From assembly GCA_002350625.1 (NCBI GenBank), contig DEFE01000029.1, positions 223 to 23,103 of the forward strand: a stretch of DNA of 22,881 nt, written 5' to 3'. The notes beneath the pieces were generated by a model, which was given only the letters and a program-made list of their open reading frames with translations, was not told the origin of the DNA and made no database searches. The position numbers were made by a program, and so were the translations under genes. Positions 6,139 through 13,132 of this stretch are shown here, one piece after another (positions within the stretch are counted from its first letter, which is position 1; each line of letters begins with the position of its first letter). This stretch comes from Lachnospiraceae bacterium UBA2860. Its GTDB lineage: Bacteria; Bacillota; Clostridia; Lachnospirales; Lachnospiraceae.

Positions 6139-6954
6139 ATGGATATTCATCTTTGGAAAGAACTGCTCGATCCCTATGAGCAGGCCGTGTCCGAGCTGCT
6201 CGTCAAGTTCCGGAACCTGAAGGAAGAGCACAGGAAAAAGAACCTGTATCCGCCGATCGAAAGCGTCAGCGGACGTGTGAAGACAGTGTCCAGTATTCTT
6301 GAGAAAATGCAGTCGAAGGGGATTGCGTTCGAGGATCTGGAGGAGGGCGTCGACGATATCGCGGGCGTCCGCATTATCTGTCAGTTTGTGGAGGACATCG
6401 CGACGGTCGCCGCGCACATCGAGCAGCGGACGGATATGGAGGTGAGGAGCCGCAAGGACTATCTCGCCAATCAGAAAAAGAGCGGTTACCGCTCCTTCCA
6501 CATGATTGTCTGGTATACGGTGCAGACGGTCAAAGGACCGAAGCGCATCCAGGTAGAGATCCAGATCCGCACGATGGCGATGAACTTCTGGGCGACGACG
6601 GAGCACTCCCTGCAGTATAAATACAAGGGCAGCATCCCGGAGCACGTCGCGCAGCAGCTGACGCGGGCCTCCGATGCGATTGAACTGCTCGACCGCGAGA
6701 TGTCGCAGGTCCGGTCGGAGATCATGGACGCGCAGATCGACAGCCAGATCGAGACCAATCTCGTGAAGGACATCCTGCGCAATATCGAGAATCTGTACAG
6801 ACTGGACAACAAGCGCGAAGTCGTCAAGATCCAGAATGAGTTTTACCGGATCTTCTCCACGCACAATCTCGACGAGCTGGAACGCTTCGGCAAGCAGCTC
6901 GACATCATGGCCGAAGGATCGCGGGCACAGTCAGTCGATACGCTTGCGACTTGA
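6139..6954 (+). CDS. Small alarmone synthetase (GTP pyrophosphokinase, RelQ/YjbM-like)
   Basis: The enzyme makes (p)ppGpp by moving pyrophosphate from ATP to GDP or GTP. It has only a RelA/SpoT synthetase domain and no HD hydrolase domain, so it is a stand-alone synthetase rather than bifunctional Rel. Diagnostic motifs are VDDIAGVRIIC (71-81), SRKDYLA (104-110), KSGYRSFHMIVWY (114-126), VEIQIRTMAMNFWATTEHS (139-157) and the following LQYKYKG. The core resembles RelQ/SasB, but the protein is 271 residues, about 60 longer than the B. subtilis version. The surplus is a charged helical C-terminal segment from about 200. The ribosome-binding site is weak (GGCGGG). A terminator follows the stop within about 20 bases. 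Confidence 0.9.
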   Translation: MDIHLWKELLDPYEQAVSELLVKFRNLKEEHRKKNLYPPIESVSGRVKTVSSILEKMQSKGIAFEDLEEGVDDIAGVRIICQFVEDIATVAAHIEQRTDMEVRSRKDYLANQKKSGYRSFHMIVWYTVQTVKGPKRIQVEIQIRTMAMNFWATTEHSLQYKYKGSIPEHVAQQLTRASDAIELLDREMSQVRSEIMDAQIDSQIETNLVKDILRNIENLYRLDNKREVVKIQNEFYRIFSTHNLDELERFGKQLDIMAEGSRAQSVDTLAT

Positions 6955-6970
6955 GATGCGGTAAAGGACA

Positions 6971-7004
6971 AGGACCATCCCGTTTCCTGACGGGACGGTC
7001 TTTT
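6971..7004 (+). terminator. Rho-independent terminator after the alarmone synthetase
   Basis: GACC-A-TCCCGT (6973-6983) pairs with ACGGGA-C-GGTC (6990-7000) with one A-C mismatch, around a six-base loop. TTTT follows at 7001-7004, and flanking AA/TT pairs extend the stem. It divides the pepD transcript from the next gene block. Confidence 0.85.
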
Positions 7005-7047
7005 CATAAGAGCAGTGACATATTTGACAAAAGGAGCCTGACACGAC

Positions 7048-7653
7048 ATGCCGAAAGCAAAGAAAGGGGAATGGGGATATTTTAATGCGCAGAAGCGCAG
7101 GCGCTTTCTTGCGAGCGCACTGCTTTTCGCGATCCCTGTCTTCATCCTCGTGACGAGTTCGATCTACTTCGGGACCAGGAAGAATTTCATGACGATCATC
7201 GCGATGGTCGGCCTGATTCCCGCTGCCATGTCTGTTGTTAACCTCATCATGTTTCTCATGCGGAAATCGCTGCCGGAGGAGGAATACCGGACCCTCAGCG
7301 CGCATGAGGGCGATCTGACGGTCGCCTACGAGCTGTATTTTACTTCCGAGAAGAAAAATGCGCTCGTCGACTGCATCGCGATCTGCGGAAATGACATCGT
7401 CGGCCTTGTCACCGACGAGAAGACCGATCACAAGTTCGCCAGGGAGCACCTCGAGAAGATGCTCCGCGCGGACGGGTATAAGGTATCCGTCCATATGCTG
7501 CGCGACATCCGTAAGTTTACGGAGCGCATGGACTCGCTGAACGCCCACGCCGCCGAACTGAGGGAAGGCATTCAATTTGAGACGCGGGAAGGGTACGAAG
7601 GCTACGGCCGCGAGGATCTTCTCCGGCATTTTGCGCTCAATTACGCGCTGTAG
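7048..7653 (+). CDS. Two-TM membrane protein of unknown function
   Basis: I do not recognise a named family. The 201-residue protein starts with a basic stretch (KKGEWG...QKRRR), then two hydrophobic segments at about residues 20-42 and 46-71 joined by a very short GTRKNF turn. A soluble domain of about 125 residues follows. By the positive-inside rule both termini should be cytoplasmic. The soluble part contains IAICGNDIVGLVTDEK and ends FETREGYEGYGREDLLRHFALNYAL; no catalytic motif stands out. AAAGGAG lies 11 bases before the ATG, and a TTGACA at 7024-7029 overlaps that region without a matching -10 upstream of the start. It heads the long block that runs to rng, only 9 bases before the pseudouridine synthase gene. 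Confidence 0.85.
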   Translation: MPKAKKGEWGYFNAQKRRRFLASALLFAIPVFILVTSSIYFGTRKNFMTIIAMVGLIPAAMSVVNLIMFLMRKSLPEEEYRTLSAHEGDLTVAYELYFTSEKKNALVDCIAICGNDIVGLVTDEKTDHKFAREHLEKMLRADGYKVSVHMLRDIRKFTERMDSLNAHAAELREGIQFETREGYEGYGREDLLRHFALNYAL

Positions 7654-7662
7654 GAAAAAACC

Positions 7663-8685
7663 ATGCGGGAACTCAGCATCGATGCGCGCGAGGCGGGACA
7701 GCGCTTTGACAAATTTCTGAAGAAGTATCTGGCGGAGGCGCCGCCTTCTTTTCTCTACCGCATGCTGCGAAAGAAGAACATCACGCTGAACGGCGGACGG
7801 GCAGAGGGAAAGACGATCCTCAGCGAAGGCGACGTGGTGCGGCTGTTCCTCAGCGAGGAGACGATCGAATCGTTTCGCGGGACGCCTGCGGCCGGAGAAG
7901 ATGAGGCGCGTGCACGCGCCCTCCGGGAAGCAGCCTCACGCCTTGCTTTTGCTTATGAGGATGACGACACGGTGATCGTCGACAAGCCCGCCGGCCTCCT
8001 CACACAGCCTGCGGAAGCAGGCGGCCTGTCCCTTGCGGATCTTCTGCCCGAGGCGCTGCTTTTGCGGGGGAGCCTCCGCGAGGAGGACCTGCGGGCCTTT
8101 CGCCCTGCGCCTCTCAACCGCCTCGACCGCAACACGAGCGGCCTTGTGATGTGCGGGAAGTCCGTCCGCGGCGCGCAGCTCCTTTCGGATCTGATCCGCC
8201 GGGGAGCTTTGAAGAAAGAATATCTCGCCATCGCGCACGGCGCGCGCGTCGAAGACGGCAGCTACAGCGCCTACGCCCTCCGGGACACGGAGAGAAAAAT
8301 CACGCGGGTCCTTCATGAGGCGGCACCCGGCGCGAAGCCGATGACCACTGTGTTTCAGACGCTTGGCGCAGACCGCGGGTTCTCACTCATCCGGGCCGGG
8401 CTCGTCACGGGGCGCACTCACCAGATCCGGGCGCACCTGGCCTCTCTTCACGCGCCCGTTGTGGGAGATGAAAAATACGGTCCCGCTTCGGAGGCTAAGG
8501 AGATGCGGCGCCTGTACGGCGCAAGGCGGCAGCTGCTGCACGCGGAGCGGCTCCTGTTTCCGCGCGGCGGAGACATGCCGCCGGGACTTTCGGGAGCCGA
8601 AGTGGTGTCTCCCCTGCCGGAGGACTTCCGCAGCTTTATCGAAGCCGCCGGTCTCACGACCGCATTTTCAGAAGCCTTCAGATAG
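7663..8685 (+). CDS. RluA-family 23S rRNA pseudouridine synthase
   Basis: The enzyme isomerises uridine to pseudouridine in RNA, most likely in 23S rRNA (RluC/RluD type); the exact site cannot be told. The 340 residues hold an N-terminal S4 RNA-binding domain (FLYRMLRKKNITLNG) and a catalytic domain. The active-site motif is NRLDRNTSGLVMCGKS with catalytic D155; many homologues have HRLD, so Asn in place of His is a subfamily trait. KKEYLAIAHG and the C-terminal TGRTHQIRAHLASLHAPVVGDEKYG are diagnostic. Its stop is 13 bases before the recU ATG. Confidence 0.92.
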   Translation: MRELSIDAREAGQRFDKFLKKYLAEAPPSFLYRMLRKKNITLNGGRAEGKTILSEGDVVRLFLSEETIESFRGTPAAGEDEARARALREAASRLAFAYEDDDTVIVDKPAGLLTQPAEAGGLSLADLLPEALLLRGSLREEDLRAFRPAPLNRLDRNTSGLVMCGKSVRGAQLLSDLIRRGALKKEYLAIAHGARVEDGSYSAYALRDTERKITRVLHEAAPGAKPMTTVFQTLGADRGFSLIRAGLVTGRTHQIRAHLASLHAPVVGDEKYGPASEAKEMRRLYGARRQLLHAERLLFPRGGDMPPGLSGAEVVSPLPEDFRSFIEAAGLTTAFSEAFR

Positions 8686-8698
8686 GATAGTGACGAAC

Positions 8699-9238
8699 AT
8701 GGCGACATGGAAATCCAGAGGCCTCCGCGGCTCTACGCTGGAAGACCTCATTAACGAGACAATACGCAGATACCGTGAACAGGGACTGGCGCTGATCCAG
8801 AAGGTGCCGACGCCGATCACGCCGATCCACATCGACAAGGACACGCGGCACATCACGCTCGCGTACTTTGACCAGAAGAGCACGGTCGACTACCTCGGCG
8901 TGGTGCAGGGCCTCCCGGTCTGCTTCGACGCCAAGGAGTGTGCGGAGGACACCTTTCCGCTCGCCAATGTGCATCCGCACCAGGTGGCATTTATGTCGGA
9001 ATTCGAGAAGCAGCAGGGCATCGCCTTCCTGCTTCTGTCCTTTACCTCCCGGCAGGAGTATTACTACATGCCGCACCGGGAGCTCATGGAATTCTGGAAC
9101 AGGATGGAAAAGGGCGGCAGGAAGAGCTTTCTGATCTCAGAGCTTGATCCCGCCTATTATATGGACGTGCGTGGGGACGGATTTCTTCCGATCCTCGAGG
9201 CGCTGCAGGCGGACCTCAACGCGCGCGAAGAAGGATAA
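8699..9238 (+). CDS. recU: Holliday junction resolvase RecU
   Basis: RecU cuts Holliday junctions in Firmicutes, in place of RuvC, and acts with RecA and RuvAB. The family pattern runs the whole 179 residues: GSTLEDLINETIRRYREQG (11-29), KVPTPI, AYFDQKSTVDYLGV with metal-binding D64, and CFDAKE with D77 and K79. FPLANVHPHQ, QQGIAFLLLSF and RKSF follow. In B. subtilis the third motif is FEAKE, so Glu is replaced by Asp here. I took the ATG at 8699 with AGGATAG just upstream; an in-frame GTG at 8690 is the alternative. A longer open frame starting inside the rlu gene is only read-through. recU is usually next to a penicillin-binding protein gene in bacilli, but here it precedes hisZ by 9 bases. 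Confidence 0.92.
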   Translation: MATWKSRGLRGSTLEDLINETIRRYREQGLALIQKVPTPITPIHIDKDTRHITLAYFDQKSTVDYLGVVQGLPVCFDAKECAEDTFPLANVHPHQVAFMSEFEKQQGIAFLLLSFTSRQEYYYMPHRELMEFWNRMEKGGRKSFLISELDPAYYMDVRGDGFLPILEALQADLNAREEG

Positions 9239-9247
9239 GGAGCACAA

Positions 9248-10252
9248 ATGAAGCGAAACAGGATGATCCATACACCGGAGGGGTTCCGCGATCTGTACGG
9301 GGATGAGGCGCGCGCAAGGCGGAAGCTCCTTCAGGATCTGGACGAAGTGTTCAGAAGATACGGCTATGAGGACATCGAGACGCCGGCCGTCGAGTATTTC
9401 GACGTCTTCGGCTCCGACGTCGGGACGACGCCGTCCAACGAGCTCTACAAGTTTTTTGACCGCGACGGCAACACGCTGGTGCTGCGGCCTGACTTTACGC
9501 CCTCCGTCGCGCGGGCGGTGGCGATGCACTTCTCGCCCGACGCCATGCCTTACCGCCTGTCCTATAAGGGAAATACCTACGTCAATTCCCAGGAGTATCA
9601 GCTCAATCTGAAGGAGCAGCTGCAGATGGGCGTCGAACTGATCGGCGACGCGAGCGCGGAAGCCGACGCCGAGATCCTCATGCTCACCTGCGATCTCTTA
9701 AAGACGGCAGGACTTAAGGAATTCCAGGTGTCCTGCGGCAATAACGACTATTTCAGGGCGCTGGCGGAGGAATCCGGCCTTGCCGAGGATGAGATCGAGG
9801 CGGTGCGGCAGCTCACCTCCAACAAGAACTTCTTCGGCGTCAGCGAGCTCATGGAGGGCATGCGCGCCCCGGACAGGATCCGCGAGGCATTTGTGAAAAT
9901 GCCGCAGCTGTTCGGCGGCGAGGAAGTGCTCGCCGAGGCGGAGAAATACGCGGCGAGTGACGGGATGCACCGCGCCATCGGGCGCCTGTCAACGATCAGC
10001 GGCCTGATGGCGAAGCACGGATACGCGCAGTATCTTACCTATGACTTCGGCCTGCTCAGCAAGTACCACTACTATACCGGCATGATCTTTTCCGCCTACA
10101 CCTACGGCACGGGCGACGCGGTCGCCAAGGGCGGGAGATACGATACGCTTCTTATGCATTTCGGCATGGACGCGCCGGCCGTCGGCGTCGGCCTCTACAT
10201 CGACCAGCTGCGGAGCGCGCTTCTGAGGCAGGGCGCAAGAAGCGAATCATAA
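9248..10252 (+). CDS. hisZ: ATP phosphoribosyltransferase regulatory subunit HisZ
   Basis: HisZ is a catalytically dead histidyl-tRNA-synthetase paralogue. It pairs with short-form HisG to make active, histidine-sensitive ATP phosphoribosyltransferase. Class II synthetase features are visible: HTPEGFRDLYGDEA (8-21), motif 2 RPDFTPSVARAVAMHF (80-95), QMGVELIGDASAEADAE, and motif 3-like AKGGRYDTLL followed by AVGVGLYIDQL. There is no C-terminal anticodon-binding domain. At 334 residues it is shorter than many HisZ proteins (around 390) and the C terminus stops soon after motif 3. AAGGAG is placed 6 bases before the ATG. The short HisG immediately downstream is the expected partner and confirms HisZ rather than HisS. 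Confidence 0.94.
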   Translation: MKRNRMIHTPEGFRDLYGDEARARRKLLQDLDEVFRRYGYEDIETPAVEYFDVFGSDVGTTPSNELYKFFDRDGNTLVLRPDFTPSVARAVAMHFSPDAMPYRLSYKGNTYVNSQEYQLNLKEQLQMGVELIGDASAEADAEILMLTCDLLKTAGLKEFQVSCGNNDYFRALAEESGLAEDEIEAVRQLTSNKNFFGVSELMEGMRAPDRIREAFVKMPQLFGGEEVLAEAEKYAASDGMHRAIGRLSTISGLMAKHGYAQYLTYDFGLLSKYHYYTGMIFSAYTYGTGDAVAKGGRYDTLLMHFGMDAPAVGVGLYIDQLRSALLRQGARSES

Positions 10253-10277
10253 CCATTTTCATGATGAGGATTCATAT

Positions 10278-10919
10278 ATGCGTTATCTGACAATTGCACT
10301 CACTAAAGGGAGGCTTGCCGAAAAGACACTCGCTCTTTTTGAGAAAGCGGGCATCACATCCGGCGGTGCGGACGACAAGGACACGAGAAAGCTGGTCTTT
10401 ACCAACGAGGAGATGGGCGTCCGCTTCTTTATGGCTAAGGGGCCGGACGTGCCGACCTACGTGGCCTACGGGGCGGCAGACATCGGCATCGTCGGGAGGG
10501 ACACCATCCTCGAGGAGGGGCGGAAGCTCTACGAGGTGCTTGATCTCGGATACGGCGCGTGCAGGATGTGTATCTGCGGCCCCGAGAGCGCGCGGCAGAT
10601 GCTGGCCTCCGGGGACCTGTTCCGCGTCGCGACGAAGTACCCGAACATCGCCAAGGACTATTTCCTGAACCGGAAGCATCAGACGGTCGAGATCATCAAG
10701 ATGAGCGGATCGATCGAGCTGGCGCCGATCGTGGGACTGTCGGAGGTGATCTGCGATATCGTGGAGACCGGGACGACGCTCAGGGAAAACGGGCTGACGG
10801 TTCTCGAGGAGGTCTGCAAAATATCGGCGCGGGTCGTGGTCAACCAGGTCAGCATGAAGATGTACAGCGACAGGATCTCACAGCTCATCAACGGACTAAA
10901 GGAGGCTTTGGAGGCATGA
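10278..10919 (+). CDS. hisG: ATP phosphoribosyltransferase catalytic subunit HisG (short form)
   Basis: HisG condenses ATP with PRPP, the first and feedback-controlled step of histidine synthesis. The 213-residue length and the lack of a C-terminal ACT-like regulatory domain mark the short form that needs HisZ. Motifs are LTIALTKGRLAEKTLALFEKAG at the N terminus, AYGAADIGIVGRDTILE, ATKYPNIAKDYFL, and the PRPP loop region DIVETGTTLRENGL. The start has GAGGA a few bases upstream. The stop overlaps the hisD ATG in an ATGA, and GGAGGC just before serves hisD. Confidence 0.96.
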   Translation: MRYLTIALTKGRLAEKTLALFEKAGITSGGADDKDTRKLVFTNEEMGVRFFMAKGPDVPTYVAYGAADIGIVGRDTILEEGRKLYEVLDLGYGACRMCICGPESARQMLASGDLFRVATKYPNIAKDYFLNRKHQTVEIIKMSGSIELAPIVGLSEVICDIVETGTTLRENGLTVLEEVCKISARVVVNQVSMKMYSDRISQLINGLKEALEA

Positions 10920-12229
10920 AAATAGAAAAACTGACCGAAGCAACATTCGGCACGATGCAGAAAAATCTGCTCCGCCGCAGCACGGACAGCTATCCGAAGG
11001 AAGAGGCGGCGGTCGCCGAAATCCTCGCGCGCGTGCGGACCGAAGGCGACAGCGCCCTCTTTGCGTATGAAAAAGCCTTCGATCACTGTGAGCTCACGGC
11101 AGAGACTGTCTGTGTCAGCGAGTCGGAGATCCGGGAAGCCTACGACAAGGTTCCCGGGGAGCTTGTTCAGATCATCCGCCGCGCCATCGCGCGGATCCGC
11201 GCCTTCCATGAGCAGCAGAAGCAGAAGAGCTGGTTTATGACCGAGGAGAACGGCATGATCCTCGGGCAGAAGGTGACGCCCTTAAAGCGGGTCGGCGTCT
11301 ACGTGCCCGGCGGAAAAGCGGCGTATCCTTCCTCCGTACTCATGAATATCATTCCGGCGCAGGTTGCCGGCGTCAGGGAGATCATTATGTGCACACCGCC
11401 TTCCGCGGACGGCAGCGTCACGCCTACGACGCTTGTGGCGGCCTGTGAGGCCGGCGTCCACACCATCATGAAGGCCGGCGGCGCGCAGGCGATCGGCGCC
11501 ATGGCCTATGGAACGGAGAGCATACCGAAGGTCGACAAGATCACCGGTCCCGGGAACATCTATGTGGCGCTCGCAAAACGCGCCGTTTACGGCCACGTCT
11601 CGATCGACTCCGTCGCGGGTCCCTCGGAGATCACCGTGCTCGCGGATGACACGGCCGACGCGCACTATGTGGCGGCGGACCTGCTCTCGCAGGCAGAGCA
11701 CGACGAGCTCGCCTCGGCCATCCTCGTGACGACCTCCGGGAGAGTCGCGGAGGAGGTCAATGAGGAGATTGATGCCTATCTGCGCACGCTTGAGAGAAAG
11801 GGCATCATCGAGAAATCTCTCATGAATTTCGGACATATCCTTGTGGCGGACACGATGGACGAAGCCGTAAAGGCCGTCAATGAAATCGCTCCCGAGCACC
11901 TGGAGATCATGACGCGCGAGCCCTTCCTCATGACATCCCGCATCGAAAATGCCGGCGCGATCTTCGTCGGCCCGTTCTCGTCGGAACCTCTCGGCGACTA
12001 TTTCGCAGGACCGAACCATGTCCTGCCGACGAACGGAACGGCGCGCTTCTTCTCGGCGCTGTCCGTGGACGACTTCATCAAGAAGACGAGCATCATCTAC
12101 AGCTCTGAGGAGGCGCTTCGCGCCATACACAGCGACATCGTCGCATTTGCGAAGGCCGAATCGCTCACGGCGCACGCTAACTCCATACAGGTCCGCTTCG
12201 GGGAGGATGAACATGGAAAGAAGGTCTGA
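10916..12229 (+). CDS. hisD: Histidinol dehydrogenase HisD
   Basis: HisD oxidises L-histidinol to L-histidine in two NAD-dependent steps, the last in the pathway. The 437-residue protein keeps all residues expected from E. coli HisD, at nearly the same numbers: zinc ligands Q259 and H262 (LLSQAEHDEL), D361 (LGDYFAGPNH) and H420, and the catalytic pair E327-H328 (IAPEHLE). VGVYVPGGKAAYPSS and VAGPSEITVLAD are signature segments. The start chosen is the ATG inside the hisG stop. The open frame extends much further upstream across hisG, but that part is out of frame with a real gene. The last 17 bases overlap hisB. Confidence 0.97.
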   Translation: MKIEKLTEATFGTMQKNLLRRSTDSYPKEEAAVAEILARVRTEGDSALFAYEKAFDHCELTAETVCVSESEIREAYDKVPGELVQIIRRAIARIRAFHEQQKQKSWFMTEENGMILGQKVTPLKRVGVYVPGGKAAYPSSVLMNIIPAQVAGVREIIMCTPPSADGSVTPTTLVAACEAGVHTIMKAGGAQAIGAMAYGTESIPKVDKITGPGNIYVALAKRAVYGHVSIDSVAGPSEITVLADDTADAHYVAADLLSQAEHDELASAILVTTSGRVAEEVNEEIDAYLRTLERKGIIEKSLMNFGHILVADTMDEAVKAVNEIAPEHLEIMTREPFLMTSRIENAGAIFVGPFSSEPLGDYFAGPNHVLPTNGTARFFSALSVDDFIKKTSIIYSSEEALRAIHSDIVAFAKAESLTAHANSIQVRFGEDEHGKKV

Positions 12230-12803
12230 AAAAAGAAGAGTGACGGGAGAGACCGATATCTTTGTGTCGCTTGCGCTCGACGGAAGCGGAAAGGCCGAGG
12301 TGAATACAGGCATCGGCTTTTTCGACCACATGCTGGACGCGTTTGCCAGACACGGCTTTTTTGATCTCAAGGTGGAAGTGAAGGGCGACCTCCATGTCGA
12401 CGGCCATCACACCGTAGAGGACACCGGCATCGTGATCGGCGACGCGATCGCCGAGGCGGTCGGAGACAAGAAGGGAATCCGCCGCTACGGGAGCTCTATT
12501 CTTCCGATGGACGAGACGCTTGTCCTGTGCGCGCTCGATCTGTGCGGGCGCACCAGCTATGTGAGCGACATCAGCTTTCATACGGAGCGCATCGGCGCTT
12601 TTGAGACACAGCTCTTTGACGAGTTCTTCCTCGCTGTCGCGGATCACGCGGCGATGAATCTGCATTTCAGAGAGCTCGGCGGAAGAAATGATCATCACAT
12701 TGCAGAAGCGTCGTTTAAGGCATTTGCGCGGGCGCTCGACGAGGCGACCTCCATCGACGGGAGAATAAGCGGCGTGCTTTCCACGAAAGGAAGTCTTTCA
12801 TGA
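12213..12803 (+). CDS. hisB: Imidazoleglycerol-phosphate dehydratase HisB
   Basis: HisB removes water from imidazole glycerol phosphate to give imidazole acetol phosphate. This is the monofunctional 196-residue form without the histidinol-phosphatase domain found in E. coli. Manganese-binding repeats are visible: FFDHML (36-41), DGHHTVEDTGI with H65, H66 and E69, and NDHHIAEASFKAFARAL with H161, H162 and E165. The ATG at 12213 has GGGAGG 6 bases before it; an in-frame ATG at 12207 overlaps that site and is less likely. The stop overlaps the hisI start by four bases. Confidence 0.96.
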   Translation: MERRSEKRRVTGETDIFVSLALDGSGKAEVNTGIGFFDHMLDAFARHGFFDLKVEVKGDLHVDGHHTVEDTGIVIGDAIAEAVGDKKGIRRYGSSILPMDETLVLCALDLCGRTSYVSDISFHTERIGAFETQLFDEFFLAVADHAAMNLHFRELGGRNDHHIAEASFKAFARALDEATSIDGRISGVLSTKGSLS

Positions 12804-13132
12804 CACCGGCATTTTCCGATCTCAAAAAGGGGCCGGACGGGCTTGTTCCCTGCATCGTACAGGATGCGGAGAACGGCGACGTCCTCATGATGGCCTGGAT
12901 GAATGAGACAAGTTACAATGAGACGCTTAAGACGAAACGGATGACTTATTATTCAAGAAGCAGGCAGACGCTCTGGATCAAAGGCGAGACGTCCGGACAC
13001 TATCAGTACGTGAAATCCCTGTACGCAGACTGTGATCTGGACACGCTGCTCGCGAAGGTGGAGCAGGTCGGAGCCGCCTGCCACACGGGCAGGAGGAGCT
13101 GCTTCTTCAATGAGATCATCCCGGAGGAATAG
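12800..13132 (+). CDS. hisI: Phosphoribosyl-AMP cyclohydrolase HisI
   Basis: HisI opens the adenine ring of phosphoribosyl-AMP. The 110-residue protein is the cyclohydrolase domain alone; the HisE pyrophosphohydrolase that is often fused to it is absent and no hisE follows. MMAWMNETSYNETL, YYSRSRQTLWIKGETSGH and the metal site are typical: D77, D79 and D81 for magnesium, C78, C94 and C101 for zinc. The stop is directly followed by the ATG of the radical SAM gene, with GGAGG in the last hisI codons serving that next gene. Confidence 0.96.
   Translation: MTPAFSDLKKGPDGLVPCIVQDAENGDVLMMAWMNETSYNETLKTKRMTYYSRSRQTLWIKGETSGHYQYVKSLYADCDLDTLLAKVEQVGAACHTGRRSCFFNEIIPEE

Noticed and set aside
5707..6864. 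A 385-codon open frame on the minus strand across pepD and the alarmone synthetase
   Set aside because: It lies opposite two well-recognised genes and its His/Arg/Leu/Asp-rich translation is what reversed GC-rich codons give. No domain is seen and no ribosome-binding site stands out.
7021..7047. TTGACA at 7024-7029 as the -35 of a promoter for the two-TM protein gene
   Set aside because: A -10 at the proper distance would fall inside the coding sequence, and no TATAAT-like box is present there.
8363..8698. An N-terminal extension of RecU lying within the rlu gene
   Set aside because: The sequence is a Ser/Arg-rich frame-shifted reading of the pseudouridine synthase; the RecU family starts near the ATG at 8699.
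10253..10277. T-box or attenuator in the hisZ-hisG gap
   Set aside because: The gap is only 25 bases, too short for a T-box, and no terminator hairpin is present.
10559..10915. A long N-terminal extension of hisD reaching back into hisG
   Set aside because: HisD has its normal start and residue numbering from the ATG at 10916, and the extension is an out-of-frame reading of hisG.
11949..12212. An N-terminal extension of HisB within hisD
   Set aside because: It is an Arg/Ser-rich out-of-frame reading of hisD; GGGAGG and the family length support the start at 12213.
11282..12370. A 362-codon minus-strand open frame across hisD and hisB
   Set aside because: Both genes opposite it are certain from their motifs; the frame is open only because stop codons are rare in this GC-rich context.
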